From Bog-756 sp963777665 (GTDB taxonomy: Bacteria; Actinomycetota; Acidimicrobiia; Acidimicrobiales; RAAP-2), in assembly GCA_963777665.1 (NCBI GenBank), contig CAVZRJ010000004.1, positions 199,259 to 263,258 of the forward strand: DNA of 64,000 nt. Reading direction: 5' to 3'. Shown here one piece after another: positions 43,000 to 51,619 of the stretch. Each line of letters starts with the position of its first letter. The stretch's first letter is position 1. The notes under the pieces were generated by a model. The model saw nothing but the letters and a program-made list of their open reading frames with translations. It did not search any database and had not been told where the DNA came from. The position numbers and the translations under genes are program-made.

Positions 43000-43500
43000 C
43001 TATCCGACAACGGTGATCTGCCAGACCAGCGGTGCTCCGGGGACAGGAGTGCACGGCGTAGGGTTGCACACGTCAGGGCCTGCGACGAACGGCACATCGA
43101 CGGAGGCAGAACCGTTCCCGATCGCTCGGAGATCGGCGGTGAAGGTGAAGCCGGAGGCATGGCTCGACAGCAGAGTCAACACTCGACCGTCTGAGATGGT
43201 CGGAGGTCCCGGCCACCGACCGCCGGACGTGGCTTCCCCACCGGTCAGCACAAGGATCGAATCGACTCTCACGCACACCGGAGTCACTCCCTCACTCGGC
43301 TGCCAGCTGACATCGACTGTTCCACTCGCACAGGCAGGGCTGCTGGGATTCGTCGATGCCTCGGCGATCCCTCCCATGGTGGTCCGTGTCGCTGGGGAAG
43401 AGTCGGGCATCTTCCTCGAGTTGACCGAGGTCGACGGCGAGGAACACCCGACCACGGACAGACTCGCCGCCACCACGAGGGCCAGTCGCCACTTCACCAC
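43000..43500 (-). CDS. Lipoprotein of unknown function
   Basis: A 166-residue lipoprotein with signal MVKWRLALVVAASLSVVGC. The mature sequence contains ACASGTVDVSWQPSEG, SILVLTGGEAT and late Cys in DVCNPTPCTPV. It looks like a beta-sandwich with a disulfide. No family is recognised. It precedes the ParB-like gene on the same strand by about 70 bp and may share its transcript. Confidence 0.6.
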   Translation of the reverse strand: MVKWRLALVVAASLSVVGCSSPSTSVNSRKMPDSSPATRTTMGGIAEASTNPSSPACASGTVDVSWQPSEGVTPVCVRVDSILVLTGGEATSGGRWPGPPTISDGRVLTLLSSHASGFTFTADLRAIGNGSASVDVPFVAGPDVCNPTPCTPVPGAPLVWQITVVG

Positions 43501-43597
43501 ACCAGCAACTTAGCAATGGGTTCGTCGTCGAGCCTGTGGGGTTTATGCCGATCGGCCTGCCGGAAAGGACCTACGTCACCACCGAGGCAGGTATCCC

Positions 43598-44074
43598 TCA
43601 GCTGGCGGTGGCGATCCGGGCGAGGTTGTCGACCGATTGTTCCAGCATCGCCACCGGTACAACCGGCCATGTCACGCCTGAACGCATCTCCTCAGAAGCA
43701 TTCGCCCAGTCGCAATAGTTGGTGACTTCAGTCTCCTCCTCGCTCACGGGATCGAGCAACCATCCATAGACGTGACCGAATGGCGGATTGTCCCCAAATC
43801 CGATCGTCCACTCGATCAGATGGTCGGGGATGATCTTCGTAACCGTGTTGCGAACCTGGTACTTCTTCAGGTTTGGGATGTCGCCCAGCGGCTCACGGTC
43901 CATGTCCATGTCGAACGTCTCACCGACCTTTGTCAGTGGTCTGTCGTCGGGAGCCGCATCGAGCATCCCGGATCCATCGATCGCAACCTGGCCAGAAGGA
44001 CTGGAGACGATTTCAAAGAGCTTGCTCGCGGTAGCAGCGATTCGTCGGGTTGCGGACACACGATCGGTTGACAC
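43598..44074 (-). CDS. SRPBCC (polyketide-cyclase-like) family protein
   Basis: A START-like fold protein of about 158 residues: SATRRIAATASKLFEIVSSP, GETFDMDMD, VTKIIPDHLIEWTIGFGD and the ending EQSVDNLARIA. The family binds hydrophobic ligands and includes cyclases and dehydratases. The GTG at 44074 follows GAGAGG with suitable spacing; a TTG at 44080 is the other choice. It stands downstream of lsr2 on the same strand. Confidence 0.85.
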   Translation of the reverse strand: MSTDRVSATRRIAATASKLFEIVSSPSGQVAIDGSGMLDAAPDDRPLTKVGETFDMDMDREPLGDIPNLKKYQVRNTVTKIIPDHLIEWTIGFGDNPPFGHVYGWLLDPVSEEETEVTNYCDWANASEEMRSGVTWPVVPVAMLEQSVDNLARIATAS

Positions 44075-44153
44075 AAACACCTCTCAATCGTTTAGCAGGT
44101 TGCTTTGCGTAGCGAGACAAGGTCCTAACACCAAGGTTCGGTCGGTGCAGTCC

Positions 44154-44516
44154 TCACTTCTTGGTGGCCGCTCGCCACTTCTCGACCACATCGTTCGAAA
44201 TCCTGCCACGCGGTGCGATCTTGATCCGGTGGGCCTTGGCCCACTCGCGAACCTCACTACGGTCGTAGCCTTCGGAGCGGCGACGGGATTGGCCAGTTGC
44301 CCGTGTGGATTTGCCAGCTCGGCCGCTTGCCGACCGGCGAGTACCTCGTGCCCGGTCCACATACGGTCTCAGCGCTCTTCGGAATTCGCTGGCGTTCGAC
44401 TTTGACAAGTCGATCTCATAGTTCTTTCCATCAACGGAGAACTTGACGGTCTCTGCGGCCGCAGTTCCATCGAAATCATCGACAAGTGAAACCGTTACCT
44501 CTTGAATACGTGCCAT
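44154..44516 (-). CDS. lsr2: Lsr2 family nucleoid-associated protein
   Basis: A 120-residue Lsr2. The N-terminal dimerisation domain reads MARIQEVTVSLVDDFDGT with a FSVDGKNYEIDLSKSNASEF core. A basic linker (RGTRRSASGRAGKS) leads to the C-terminal DNA-binding domain REWAKAHRIKIAPRGRISND. It holds the RGR motif at residues 103-105 that enters the minor groove of AT-rich DNA. Lsr2 is the actinobacterial H-NS analogue, silencing AT-rich and acquired genes. It is one of the clearest taxonomic markers in the window. Confidence 0.93.
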   Translation of the reverse strand: MARIQEVTVSLVDDFDGTAAAETVKFSVDGKNYEIDLSKSNASEFRRALRPYVDRARGTRRSASGRAGKSTRATGQSRRRSEGYDRSEVREWAKAHRIKIAPRGRISNDVVEKWRAATKK

Positions 44517-44770
44517 GCCACTCCTTGTGGGTCGCTGTCAATCGGACAACCTAGCAAGCATGACTGCGCACGACAGACGCGGCAGCGGGATCCCGTCCGA
44601 TGACCAGGTCACTAATACCGGGTCTTGTCAGGCCATTTCCAACGATGCATCCGGCCTCGAGTTTGAGGTCAAAGGGACAGAATCCCAGGCCCGGGGCGAT
44701 CGTTTGGCGAAAGTCATGACTGACGACCTCTCCCCCTCCAGGGGGCATCATCGTCACCCACAATGGAGTC

Positions 44771-45754
44771 TTATTGCCCCGGAACGTGCTCTCGGAGCCA
44801 TAATTCCTGTCGCTGCGACCACAGCTTGGTTATCCCACAGTCGAACATGATGAACGCGTGCGGCATTTCTGGTGCGACAAAGAGCTCGACCTCAACACCG
44901 GCAGCCGCGGCGCGGTTCGCCAACATGAGAGAGTCGTCGAATAGGTGGTCGCACGTACCGACGGTAACGAAGCATGGCGGAAACCCACGCAGGTCGGCGA
45001 ACGCGGGCGAGATCTCGGGCGCGCGGCGTTGGTCGTCGGTCAGACCCGGCAGGAAACAGTCTGAGATGAGGGACGTGGCCTCAGGGCTCAGGACATCAAA
45101 GCCATCCTGAGGGCGACGTCCGCGCTGGCTCGGCGATCGCCCCCAGTCAAAAACACCGAAAAGGAGATTCAAGCCTTGCACCCGGTCGATCGCTTGGAGC
45201 TCGTCACGAATGCGGAGTGCCACGATTGCGGCCATATACGCCCCCGCCGACTCGCCGCCGATGAGCATCGACGAGCACCCGAACTCTTGTTCCGAGTGTT
45301 GAAGGAGCCAGCGTGCGACCGCGGTGCCGTCGTCGGGACCCGCAGGCCACGGGTGCTCGGGGGCCTTTCGATAGTCGGAGGACACCACTGCGACGCCAAA
45401 GTTCTTCGACAGCTTGCTGTTGGGAATGTCCATCACCGCAGGCGTACCCGAGACCATTCCGCCACCATGGAAGTGGAGGTACACAGCACGAACCGGTCCG
45501 TCGGGCCGAAAGATGCGACACGGAACACCAGCGATCTCGCGCACCTCCGCATCAGCCAAGGGAAACGTCACCGCGTCCATCGATTGCCGCAGTCCCGTGA
45601 GCATCTGCTCCCGAGTGGCGCCCTCGGGCGTGGGTTCTCCCAGGGCGAGTGTGTCTCGGCCGGAATCGACCGCGGCCCGAGCTTCTGACCGCAATGCCTC
45701 GATCTCGTCGGACCACAGTTGGATTCTGGCCACGTCGGCTGCGTCTCTCCTCAT
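44771..45754 (-). CDS. Alpha/beta hydrolase, hormone-sensitive-lipase (HSL) type
   Basis: A protein of about 327 residues with the HSL family oxyanion motif YLHFHGGGMVSG, the nucleophile elbow GGESAGAYMAA and the C-terminal acid/His segments GTCDHLFDDS and EMPHAFIMF. It hydrolyses short-chain esters; the substrate is unknown. The ATG at 45754 (MRRDAADVARIQ) is used, while the frame is open to 45919. It is divergent from the methyltransferase gene, starting about 115 bp away. Confidence 0.88.
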   Translation of the reverse strand: MRRDAADVARIQLWSDEIEALRSEARAAVDSGRDTLALGEPTPEGATREQMLTGLRQSMDAVTFPLADAEVREIAGVPCRIFRPDGPVRAVYLHFHGGGMVSGTPAVMDIPNSKLSKNFGVAVVSSDYRKAPEHPWPAGPDDGTAVARWLLQHSEQEFGCSSMLIGGESAGAYMAAIVALRIRDELQAIDRVQGLNLLFGVFDWGRSPSQRGRRPQDGFDVLSPEATSLISDCFLPGLTDDQRRAPEISPAFADLRGFPPCFVTVGTCDHLFDDSLMLANRAAAAGVEVELFVAPEMPHAFIMFDCGITKLWSQRQELWLREHVPGQ

Positions 45755-45868
45755 CGGCGGAAGCCCCAAAATGATGCCATAGGTCGCGACAGGGTTCGAA
45801 TGCCACACCAGGTCAAGGGGCTCTGTGCAGACCTCGCCGGGTCCTCGTCTCGACAATACGATGTCGGT

Positions 45869-46636
45869 GTGAGAACGCAGCCCGCAGGGGACTTCGACTA
45901 CGAACGCTTCGGCCAGCACTACTCCACGGTGAGGCGCCCTGATCCACGGATAGCCACCCTGGTCCGTGGGGCGCTCGGCGAAGCCACTTCCATCATCAAC
46001 GTTGGCGCTGGTGCCGGTTCCTATGAGCCAGTCGATATCGAGGTCACTCCGGTGGAGCCGTCGGCTTTGATGCGTTCGCAGCGGTCATCGATCTTGGCGC
46101 CGGCCGTCGATGCAGTAGCCGAGCACCTTCCCTTCCCTGACAACACATTTGACGCGGCGCTCGCCTCGATCACGATCCACCAGTGGAGGGATCTCCCCAG
46201 GGGATTGAGCGAGATCCGCCGGGTCACGACAGGGCCCGTCGTCATCTTGACCTTCGACCCCCTGTCACTCCGGGAGTTCTGGCTGGCGGACTATGCCCCG
46301 GAGCTCATGGCACACGAGACCGGGCGAATGCCTCCCATCGAGTTGATCTTGGAATTGCTCGGCGGGCAGACAACCGTCCAGCACATCCCTCTGCCGGCCG
46401 ACTGCACTGACGGGTTTGCTGAGGCACTCTTCGGACGCCCCGAGGCGTTCCTCGATGAAACGGTCCGACGGTCGCAATCCGCTTGGGGTTTCGTCGACCG
46501 CCAGGTCGAGGAAAGATCGGTCGAAGCCCTTCGCATCGCCCTGGCCGACGGAACCTGGGATCAGAAGCATGGGGCATTGCGGACAGTGGCGGACTACGCA
46601 GGCTCGCTCAGGTTGCTATCCGCACATCAGGCATGA
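45869..46636 (+). CDS. Class I SAM-dependent methyltransferase
   Basis: A 255-residue methyltransferase of the Methyltransf_11 kind. It starts VRTQPAGDFDYERFGQHYST, has SAM motif I IINVGAGAGSYEPVD, the acidic VTPVEPSALM, and VAEHLPFPDNTFDAALASIT with HQWRDL. The substrate is unknown; relatives are annotated broadly. The GTG at 45869 is preferred because the upstream part of the frame overlaps the divergent hydrolase gene. It precedes the DapB-like reductase by 57 bp and may belong to that operon. Confidence 0.85.
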   Translation: MRTQPAGDFDYERFGQHYSTVRRPDPRIATLVRGALGEATSIINVGAGAGSYEPVDIEVTPVEPSALMRSQRSSILAPAVDAVAEHLPFPDNTFDAALASITIHQWRDLPRGLSEIRRVTTGPVVILTFDPLSLREFWLADYAPELMAHETGRMPPIELILELLGGQTTVQHIPLPADCTDGFAEALFGRPEAFLDETVRRSQSAWGFVDRQVEERSVEALRIALADGTWDQKHGALRTVADYAGSLRLLSAHQA

Positions 46637-46693
46637 TCTTCGTCGCCGTCAGTCCAACTCGACAGACGGTCCCAATGAGAGGAGCATCAAGAG

Positions 46694-47809
46694 ATGGGCT
46701 ACCGAGTGATCCAATGGGCCACGGGAGGCGTGGGACGTGCAGCCATCGAAGGGGTCCTCGGGCATCCTGACCTCGAGTTGGCGGGGGCCTGGGTCCACAG
46801 CGCGAACAAGGAGGGAGTCGACCTCGGCACACTGGTCGGCCGAGACCCGGTCGGGGTGACGGCTACGCGCGACGTCGGTGCCCTGCTGGCCACCGAGGCC
46901 GACTGCGTGCTCTACAGTCCGTTCATTGCCGACCCGGCGACGGTGACCGCCATTCTCGAGTCAGGTAAGAACGTGGTCACGCCGCTCGGTTGGTTCTATC
47001 CCACCCCGGAGGAGCGGGCTCGAGTCGACGCGGTGGCGGCGGATGCCGGAGTCACCCTCCACGGAACCGGAATCCATCCGGGCGGCATCACCGAGCGGTT
47101 CCCGCTCATGGTCTCCGCCCTGTCGGGATCGATCAGGCACGTGCGGGCCGAGGAATTCTCGGACATCCGGACGTATGGCGCCCCCGACGTCGTGCGCGAC
47201 TGGATGCTGTTCGGCGCGACCCCTGAAGTGGCTGCCACGAGTGTCATGGCCGACGCACTGGGGGCCGGATTCCGCCAGTCAGTGTTCATGGTCGCCGATG
47301 AGTTGGGATTCGACATCGATGTGGAACTCCGGACGACCCACGAGACGGCCGTCGCCACGGCGCCCATCGATTCGCCGATCGGCTCGATCCAACCCGGCCT
47401 GGTCGCCGCACAACGCTTCCGGTGGGAGGCGACAATCGACGGAGTTCCGGTGATCACGGCCGCCGTCAACTGGCTCATGGGACAGGAGCACCTTGACCCC
47501 GAATGGCGATTCGGCCCAGAAGGAGAGCGATTCGAAGTGGAGATCACGGGCGATCCGAGCTGCCTCACGACGTTCAAGAAGCTGCACCCCGAGACAGTAG
47601 AAGCGGGCCTGGCGCGGAATCCCGGTGTGGTGGCCACCGCGATGCACTGCGTGAATGCCATTCCCTATGTCTGTCGTTCTCGGCCCGGACTCCTGACGTA
47701 TCTGGACCTCCCGCTCGTGGCGGGGCGGGCGGCTCGCGATCTCAACCGGAACATGCGCACGCCCATCCGCGGCACCAACGGTGCGACGGGTACCAGTCTC
47801 CACCCATGA
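46694..47809 (+). CDS. DapB-like NAD(P)H-dependent reductase
   Basis: A 371-residue Rossmann protein: YRVIQWATGGVGRAAIEGVL, ELAGAWVHSANKEGVDLGTL and CVLYSPFIADPATVTAI. It matches the dihydrodipicolinate-reductase-N-terminal-like family common in actinobacteria, distinct from true DapB. GTGIHPGGITERFPLM near residue 130 is a family hallmark. Such genes often lie in steroid or terpenoid catabolic clusters, next to SDR and P450 genes as here. The reaction is unknown. Its stop overlaps the SDR start (ATGA). Confidence 0.85.
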   Translation: MGYRVIQWATGGVGRAAIEGVLGHPDLELAGAWVHSANKEGVDLGTLVGRDPVGVTATRDVGALLATEADCVLYSPFIADPATVTAILESGKNVVTPLGWFYPTPEERARVDAVAADAGVTLHGTGIHPGGITERFPLMVSALSGSIRHVRAEEFSDIRTYGAPDVVRDWMLFGATPEVAATSVMADALGAGFRQSVFMVADELGFDIDVELRTTHETAVATAPIDSPIGSIQPGLVAAQRFRWEATIDGVPVITAAVNWLMGQEHLDPEWRFGPEGERFEVEITGDPSCLTTFKKLHPETVEAGLARNPGVVATAMHCVNAIPYVCRSRPGLLTYLDLPLVAGRAARDLNRNMRTPIRGTNGATGTSLHP

Positions 47810-48630
47810 TCCTCGACCGGTTCGCCCTGAACGGCCGAGTTGCAATCGTGACCGGTGCCGGGCTTGGAATCGGGCGCGGAATCGCCATTGGGCTGGCTGA
47901 GGCGGGGGCGGACGTCGTACTGGCAGCCCGCACGGAGTCTGACCTCGACGAGGTGGCCGGCCACATCGAGCGGCTCGGCCGTCGAGCCGTGGTCGTGCCG
48001 ACCGATGTCACGGTGGCCTCGGCTTGCGAGCACCTCGTGTCCGAGGCAGTGGAGCGGTTGGGCCGGCTGGACGTCCTCGTCAACAATGCAGGGGGCGCCA
48101 TGCCGCGGTCCGCGATGGACACCAGCGAGGGATTCATGGCCCGGACGTTCGCCTTCAATGTCACCGCCCCCCTGACCCTGACCAAGTTGGCGGCGCGGCA
48201 AATGGTCGACACGGTTGGCCGTGGCGCTGTCGTCAACATCTCGTCGCGGTCGGCCAGCATGACCCAAACCATGTTTGTCGCGTACGGGTCGGCGAAGGCG
48301 GCACTCGACCGGATGACCCGAAATATCGCTCCCGAGCTGGCGCCACGTGTGCGGGTCAACGCCATCGACGTGGGAGGCGTCGCAACTCGATCGCTCGACG
48401 TCGTGCTGACCGACGACGAGCTGCGTGAGCGATTCATTGTCGGGACGCCGATGCATCGCCCGGGCGAGCCGGAGGACATCGCCTGTGCCGTCCTGTACCT
48501 CGCGTCTGACGCCTCGTCGTGGGTGACCGGGAAGGTATTCGAGGTCGACGGTGGCGCCGAAGCCCCCTCCATCCAGGTCCCGCCGCCGCCGCTCGAACCA
48601 GAGCCTCGGGACGATCTCCGTCGAACGTAG
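47806..48630 (+). CDS. SDR family oxidoreductase
   Basis: A 274-residue classical SDR starting at the ATG overlapping the previous stop. It contains VAIVTGAGLGIGRGIAIGLA, VLVNNAGGAMPRSA, Ser in NISSRSAS, YGSAKAALDRMT and the end VTGKVFEVDGG. This pattern resembles 7-alpha-hydroxysteroid-dehydrogenase-like enzymes. A short Pro-rich tail (QVPPPPLEPEPRDD) is added at the C-terminus. It lies between the DapB-like reductase and a P450, 84 bp before the latter. Confidence 0.9.
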   Translation: MILDRFALNGRVAIVTGAGLGIGRGIAIGLAEAGADVVLAARTESDLDEVAGHIERLGRRAVVVPTDVTVASACEHLVSEAVERLGRLDVLVNNAGGAMPRSAMDTSEGFMARTFAFNVTAPLTLTKLAARQMVDTVGRGAVVNISSRSASMTQTMFVAYGSAKAALDRMTRNIAPELAPRVRVNAIDVGGVATRSLDVVLTDDELRERFIVGTPMHRPGEPEDIACAVLYLASDASSWVTGKVFEVDGGAEAPSIQVPPPPLEPEPRDDLRRT

Positions 48631-48714
48631 GCTGTGTCGAGTGGCTCCTTCCACCAGGGCTCCCGTTCTGGCAGGATCTGAGGGCCGACTACCCGCCGCA
48701 CGAGGACGACGCCC

Positions 48715-49968
48715 ATGGCTGAGATCGTGGCTGATCGTGAACACATCGAGCTGGACCTGACCGATGCGGAGATCTACCGACGCGGATTCCCTCACGAGAT
48801 CTTCACGACCCTGCGTCGGGACGCACCGGTCCGATGGCAGGCCTTTTCAGACGACTTCCCCGGCCGTCACGATGCGGGCTTCTGGGTACTGTCCCGGCAC
48901 GAGGACGTACAAGCGGTCAGCCGCGAACCTGAGCTCTTCAGCTCATACGACGGGCCCAGCCTGAGCAACCAGCCCGAGATACGCGGGAACATGCTGGTGA
49001 GCATGGACGGACGCGATCACGTCAGGCAACGGCGCCTGATCAACGCGGGGTTCACCCCGCGCATGGTCCGTCAACTCGACCAGAACACCCGGAGATGGGC
49101 GGTGTCGATCATCGACAAGGCCCTGGAGCTCGGGACGTGCGACTTCGTGCGGGATGTCGCCTACCAGCTCCCGATGCACGTGATCGCGGACATCGTCGGG
49201 ATCCCACTCGAGGACCGCGAGTGGTTGTTCGCTCTCACCACACAGTTCCTCCAGGCGGGGGACGCCGAACATCCCGTCACTCTGGAAGAGCAGTGGCAGC
49301 TCCAGGCCCAGATGTTCGAGTATGCCCAATCGCTCGGGCAGGCGAAGCGGTCAGACCCGAAAGACGATGTGTGGACGATCCTCTCGACCGTGGAGATCGA
49401 GGACGATGAGGGCAACCGCACAGCCCTGAAGGAGATCGAGCTGGACCTGTTCTTCCTCCTTCTCACCGTCGCCGGCAGTGAGACAACCCGCAATGCGCTC
49501 TCCCTCGGTCTGCTCACTCTCCTCGACCAACGCGATCAGCTCGACGCCCTGCGTGGTGAGCCGGAGGCAATCCCGGTCGCCGTCGAAGAGATGCTGCGCT
49601 GGTCCTCTCCGGTTTCCTACTTTGCTCGAAGGGCCACGCGCTCCACCGAGATCCGAGGTGTGCCGATCGCGGAGGGAGACCGGGTGACGATGTGGTATCC
49701 GTCGGCCAACCGCGACGAGGACGTCTTCGCCGAGCCATTCCGGTTCGACATCCGCCGGTCCCCGAACCCGCACGTTGCGTTCGGTGGCAGCGGTGCTCAC
49801 TTCTGCCTGGGTGCCAACCTCGCCAGGCGCGAGATGATCATTCTCTTGGAGGAGCTCTTCGCCCGGACGCGGGAGATCGAGGTGCTCGGACCGCCTTCGT
49901 ACAGCTGGCTCGGGATCTACAATCCCATTCTGCTTGCCATGCGGGAGTTACCCGTGCGCCTGGCGTGA
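48715..49968 (+). CDS. Cytochrome P450 (CYP125/142-like region of sequence space)
   Basis: A 417-residue soluble bacterial P450 with all canonical motifs. They are the I-helix TVAGSETTRNALSLG, K-helix ExxR (EEMLRW), FARRATRSTEIRGV and the heme loop FGGSGAHFCLGANLARREM. HDxHxRxRRLxxxGF-like DHVRQRRLINAGFTP also supports the CYP124/125/142 group that oxidises sterol side chains or terpenoids. GAGGA stands before the ATG. It closes the operon with the DapB-like reductase and SDR. Redox partners are not in the window. Confidence 0.92.
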   Translation: MAEIVADREHIELDLTDAEIYRRGFPHEIFTTLRRDAPVRWQAFSDDFPGRHDAGFWVLSRHEDVQAVSREPELFSSYDGPSLSNQPEIRGNMLVSMDGRDHVRQRRLINAGFTPRMVRQLDQNTRRWAVSIIDKALELGTCDFVRDVAYQLPMHVIADIVGIPLEDREWLFALTTQFLQAGDAEHPVTLEEQWQLQAQMFEYAQSLGQAKRSDPKDDVWTILSTVEIEDDEGNRTALKEIELDLFFLLLTVAGSETTRNALSLGLLTLLDQRDQLDALRGEPEAIPVAVEEMLRWSSPVSYFARRATRSTEIRGVPIAEGDRVTMWYPSANRDEDVFAEPFRFDIRRSPNPHVAFGGSGAHFCLGANLARREMIILLEELFARTREIEVLGPPSYSWLGIYNPILLAMRELPVRLA

Positions 49969-50026
49969 CCCGGCCACTCCTGCTCGATCGTCCATGGATT
50001 CTCCATGAGACGACGTTCCGGGGAGC

Positions 50027-51583
50027 TCATGGCTCGATCGGACGCGTACCCCCTGGGGTGAGAACGGCGACTCCCGCTGGCTGAGACACGTACGAAGACC
50101 CGAGTCCCGTCACGAGCGCGTCGCCGACAGTGGCCACGCCCGACCAGGTTGGCCCGGGGACAGCAACCGTGTCGAGGAGCCTGCCGGATGAGCCGTCACG
50201 GACCGCGATCGCCGTCCCGTTGGCCGGACCGTTGAAGGTCATGCCCCCGGCGACCGTGGTGGGGGCGAACGACGCTGAAGCATCGGCCTGCCAAGCGACT
50301 GCACCGGAGGCAGCATCGAAGGTGTTCACGGTCGGTTGCTGCGTGGGAGTGTCCCGGGGATTGCCCGGGTCACACAGGACCTGAGTATCTTTCTCGAAGC
50401 GGCCGAAGTCACCGATGGCGGTGGTTGCGTACACCCGCCGGCCGTCGAATGCGGTCGTCGCGATGAATCCGCCCGAGAAGCCTCCGAAGACGACGTTGGT
50501 GGCCCATCGAAGGTGGCCGTTGGCCGGATTCAGTGAGTAGTAGGTCCCGTTCTTACTGCCCGCTCCGATGAACGTGGCAATCCCTCCAGCGGTAGTGCCT
50601 GCATTGACGGAGGCTCCGAAGTCCCAGTCACAGGCGAGATGGCTGATCCGCGGGCGGTACACCCACGCCAGGTGCCCGTTGTCGATCTGGAGGGCAAGGA
50701 TCACTCCGGATAGCGGCTCGGTGTTGGTGAAGCCGCAGTCTGCCATACCGAATACGACGTACCCGAGTTGTGGCAGCACCGTACCTGACGACCATGCACT
50801 CCCACAGCCGTCGTTCATCACGTGACCGGCAGCATCGACGTCGGTCTGCAACTCCCATACGGGGTCACCGGAGTTGACGTTGGCCCCGACGATGTAACCC
50901 CGCGATTTCGACTGGCCGTCGGTGTCCACTCCGAAGAGCACGAGGCCGTCGGCCACCACCGGCGAGGAGAAGATGCGGGTGTTGTCCGTGTTGGGATCCA
51001 GCGGTTGGTTGAGACGCCCGGAGTAGTCGTGTCGCCAGAACACGGCCCCCGTCGAGGCAACGAGCGCGTACAACGTATAGCCGCCGCCGAAGATCACGAG
51101 AGCGGGATGACCGTTTTCGGCAGGCTGGTACCAGGCCGAGGAGGTCACGAGGCCCCCGTCGGATGTGCTGTCACGGGGGTTCTGCCCGGGGTACGGCGTC
51201 ACGCCGTTCTGGGCGCTGAGGTGGTACTTCCAGCGCACCGCACCTGTTTCGAGATCGAGCGCATAGAAGTAGCCGTCCCACGACCCGACGTAGACAGTCC
51301 CGTCGACCACGGTCGGCGTAGCGGTCACCGCATCGCTCGTGGGGAAGTACCAGGCCACCTTCAACGTCTTGACCGACGCCTCGGTGAGTGTGGTCCGACC
51401 ATGGAACGTGTGTTGGGCGTCGTGACCGTATGTCGACCAGTCCCACGGGCTCGGCACGGTCGGACCTGTGCGGACCACGTTGGCAGTCGGCGATATCGTC
51501 GCGCCGCATCCGGCCGCCAGGACGGCGACGGTCACACCCATCGACAGTAGCCGCCAGATGGCGAGATGGCCCTGCCCGGTCAT
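50027..51583 (-). CDS. Lipoprotein with PQQ-type beta-propeller
   Basis: A lipoprotein of about 518 residues: signal MGVTVAVLAAGC, then an eight-bladed PQQ-like propeller. Blades are recognisable by the repeated G-x-x-x-W pattern: LDLETGAVRWKY, VASTGAVFWRH, NVNSGDPVWEL, QIDNGHLAWVY, NPANGHLRWAT and FDAASGAVAWQA. Relatives include quinoprotein alcohol dehydrogenases and polyvinyl-alcohol dehydrogenase; no cytochrome CxxCH motif is fused. Whether it binds PQQ is unproved. The ATG at 51583 has AAAGGA upstream; GTG at 51589 is an alternative. It follows another secreted propeller gene by 36 bp. Confidence 0.87.
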   Translation of the reverse strand: MTGQGHLAIWRLLSMGVTVAVLAAGCGATISPTANVVRTGPTVPSPWDWSTYGHDAQHTFHGRTTLTEASVKTLKVAWYFPTSDAVTATPTVVDGTVYVGSWDGYFYALDLETGAVRWKYHLSAQNGVTPYPGQNPRDSTSDGGLVTSSAWYQPAENGHPALVIFGGGYTLYALVASTGAVFWRHDYSGRLNQPLDPNTDNTRIFSSPVVADGLVLFGVDTDGQSKSRGYIVGANVNSGDPVWELQTDVDAAGHVMNDGCGSAWSSGTVLPQLGYVVFGMADCGFTNTEPLSGVILALQIDNGHLAWVYRPRISHLACDWDFGASVNAGTTAGGIATFIGAGSKNGTYYSLNPANGHLRWATNVVFGGFSGGFIATTAFDGRRVYATTAIGDFGRFEKDTQVLCDPGNPRDTPTQQPTVNTFDAASGAVAWQADASASFAPTTVAGGMTFNGPANGTAIAVRDGSSGRLLDTVAVPGPTWSGVATVGDALVTGLGSSYVSQPAGVAVLTPGGTRPIEP

Positions 51584-51619
51584 CGGCACCGATCCTTTCG
51601 TCGTCCTGAGGTGTGAGGG

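Noticed and set aside
44732..44745. CCCCC-TCCA-GGGGG hairpin after the HSL-type hydrolase gene
   Set aside because: The stem is only 5 bp with no extension or T-tract; too weak to call a terminator.
45787..45806. tRNA T-loop-like GGGTTCGAATGCC
   Set aside because: No matching acceptor, D or anticodon stem surrounds it.
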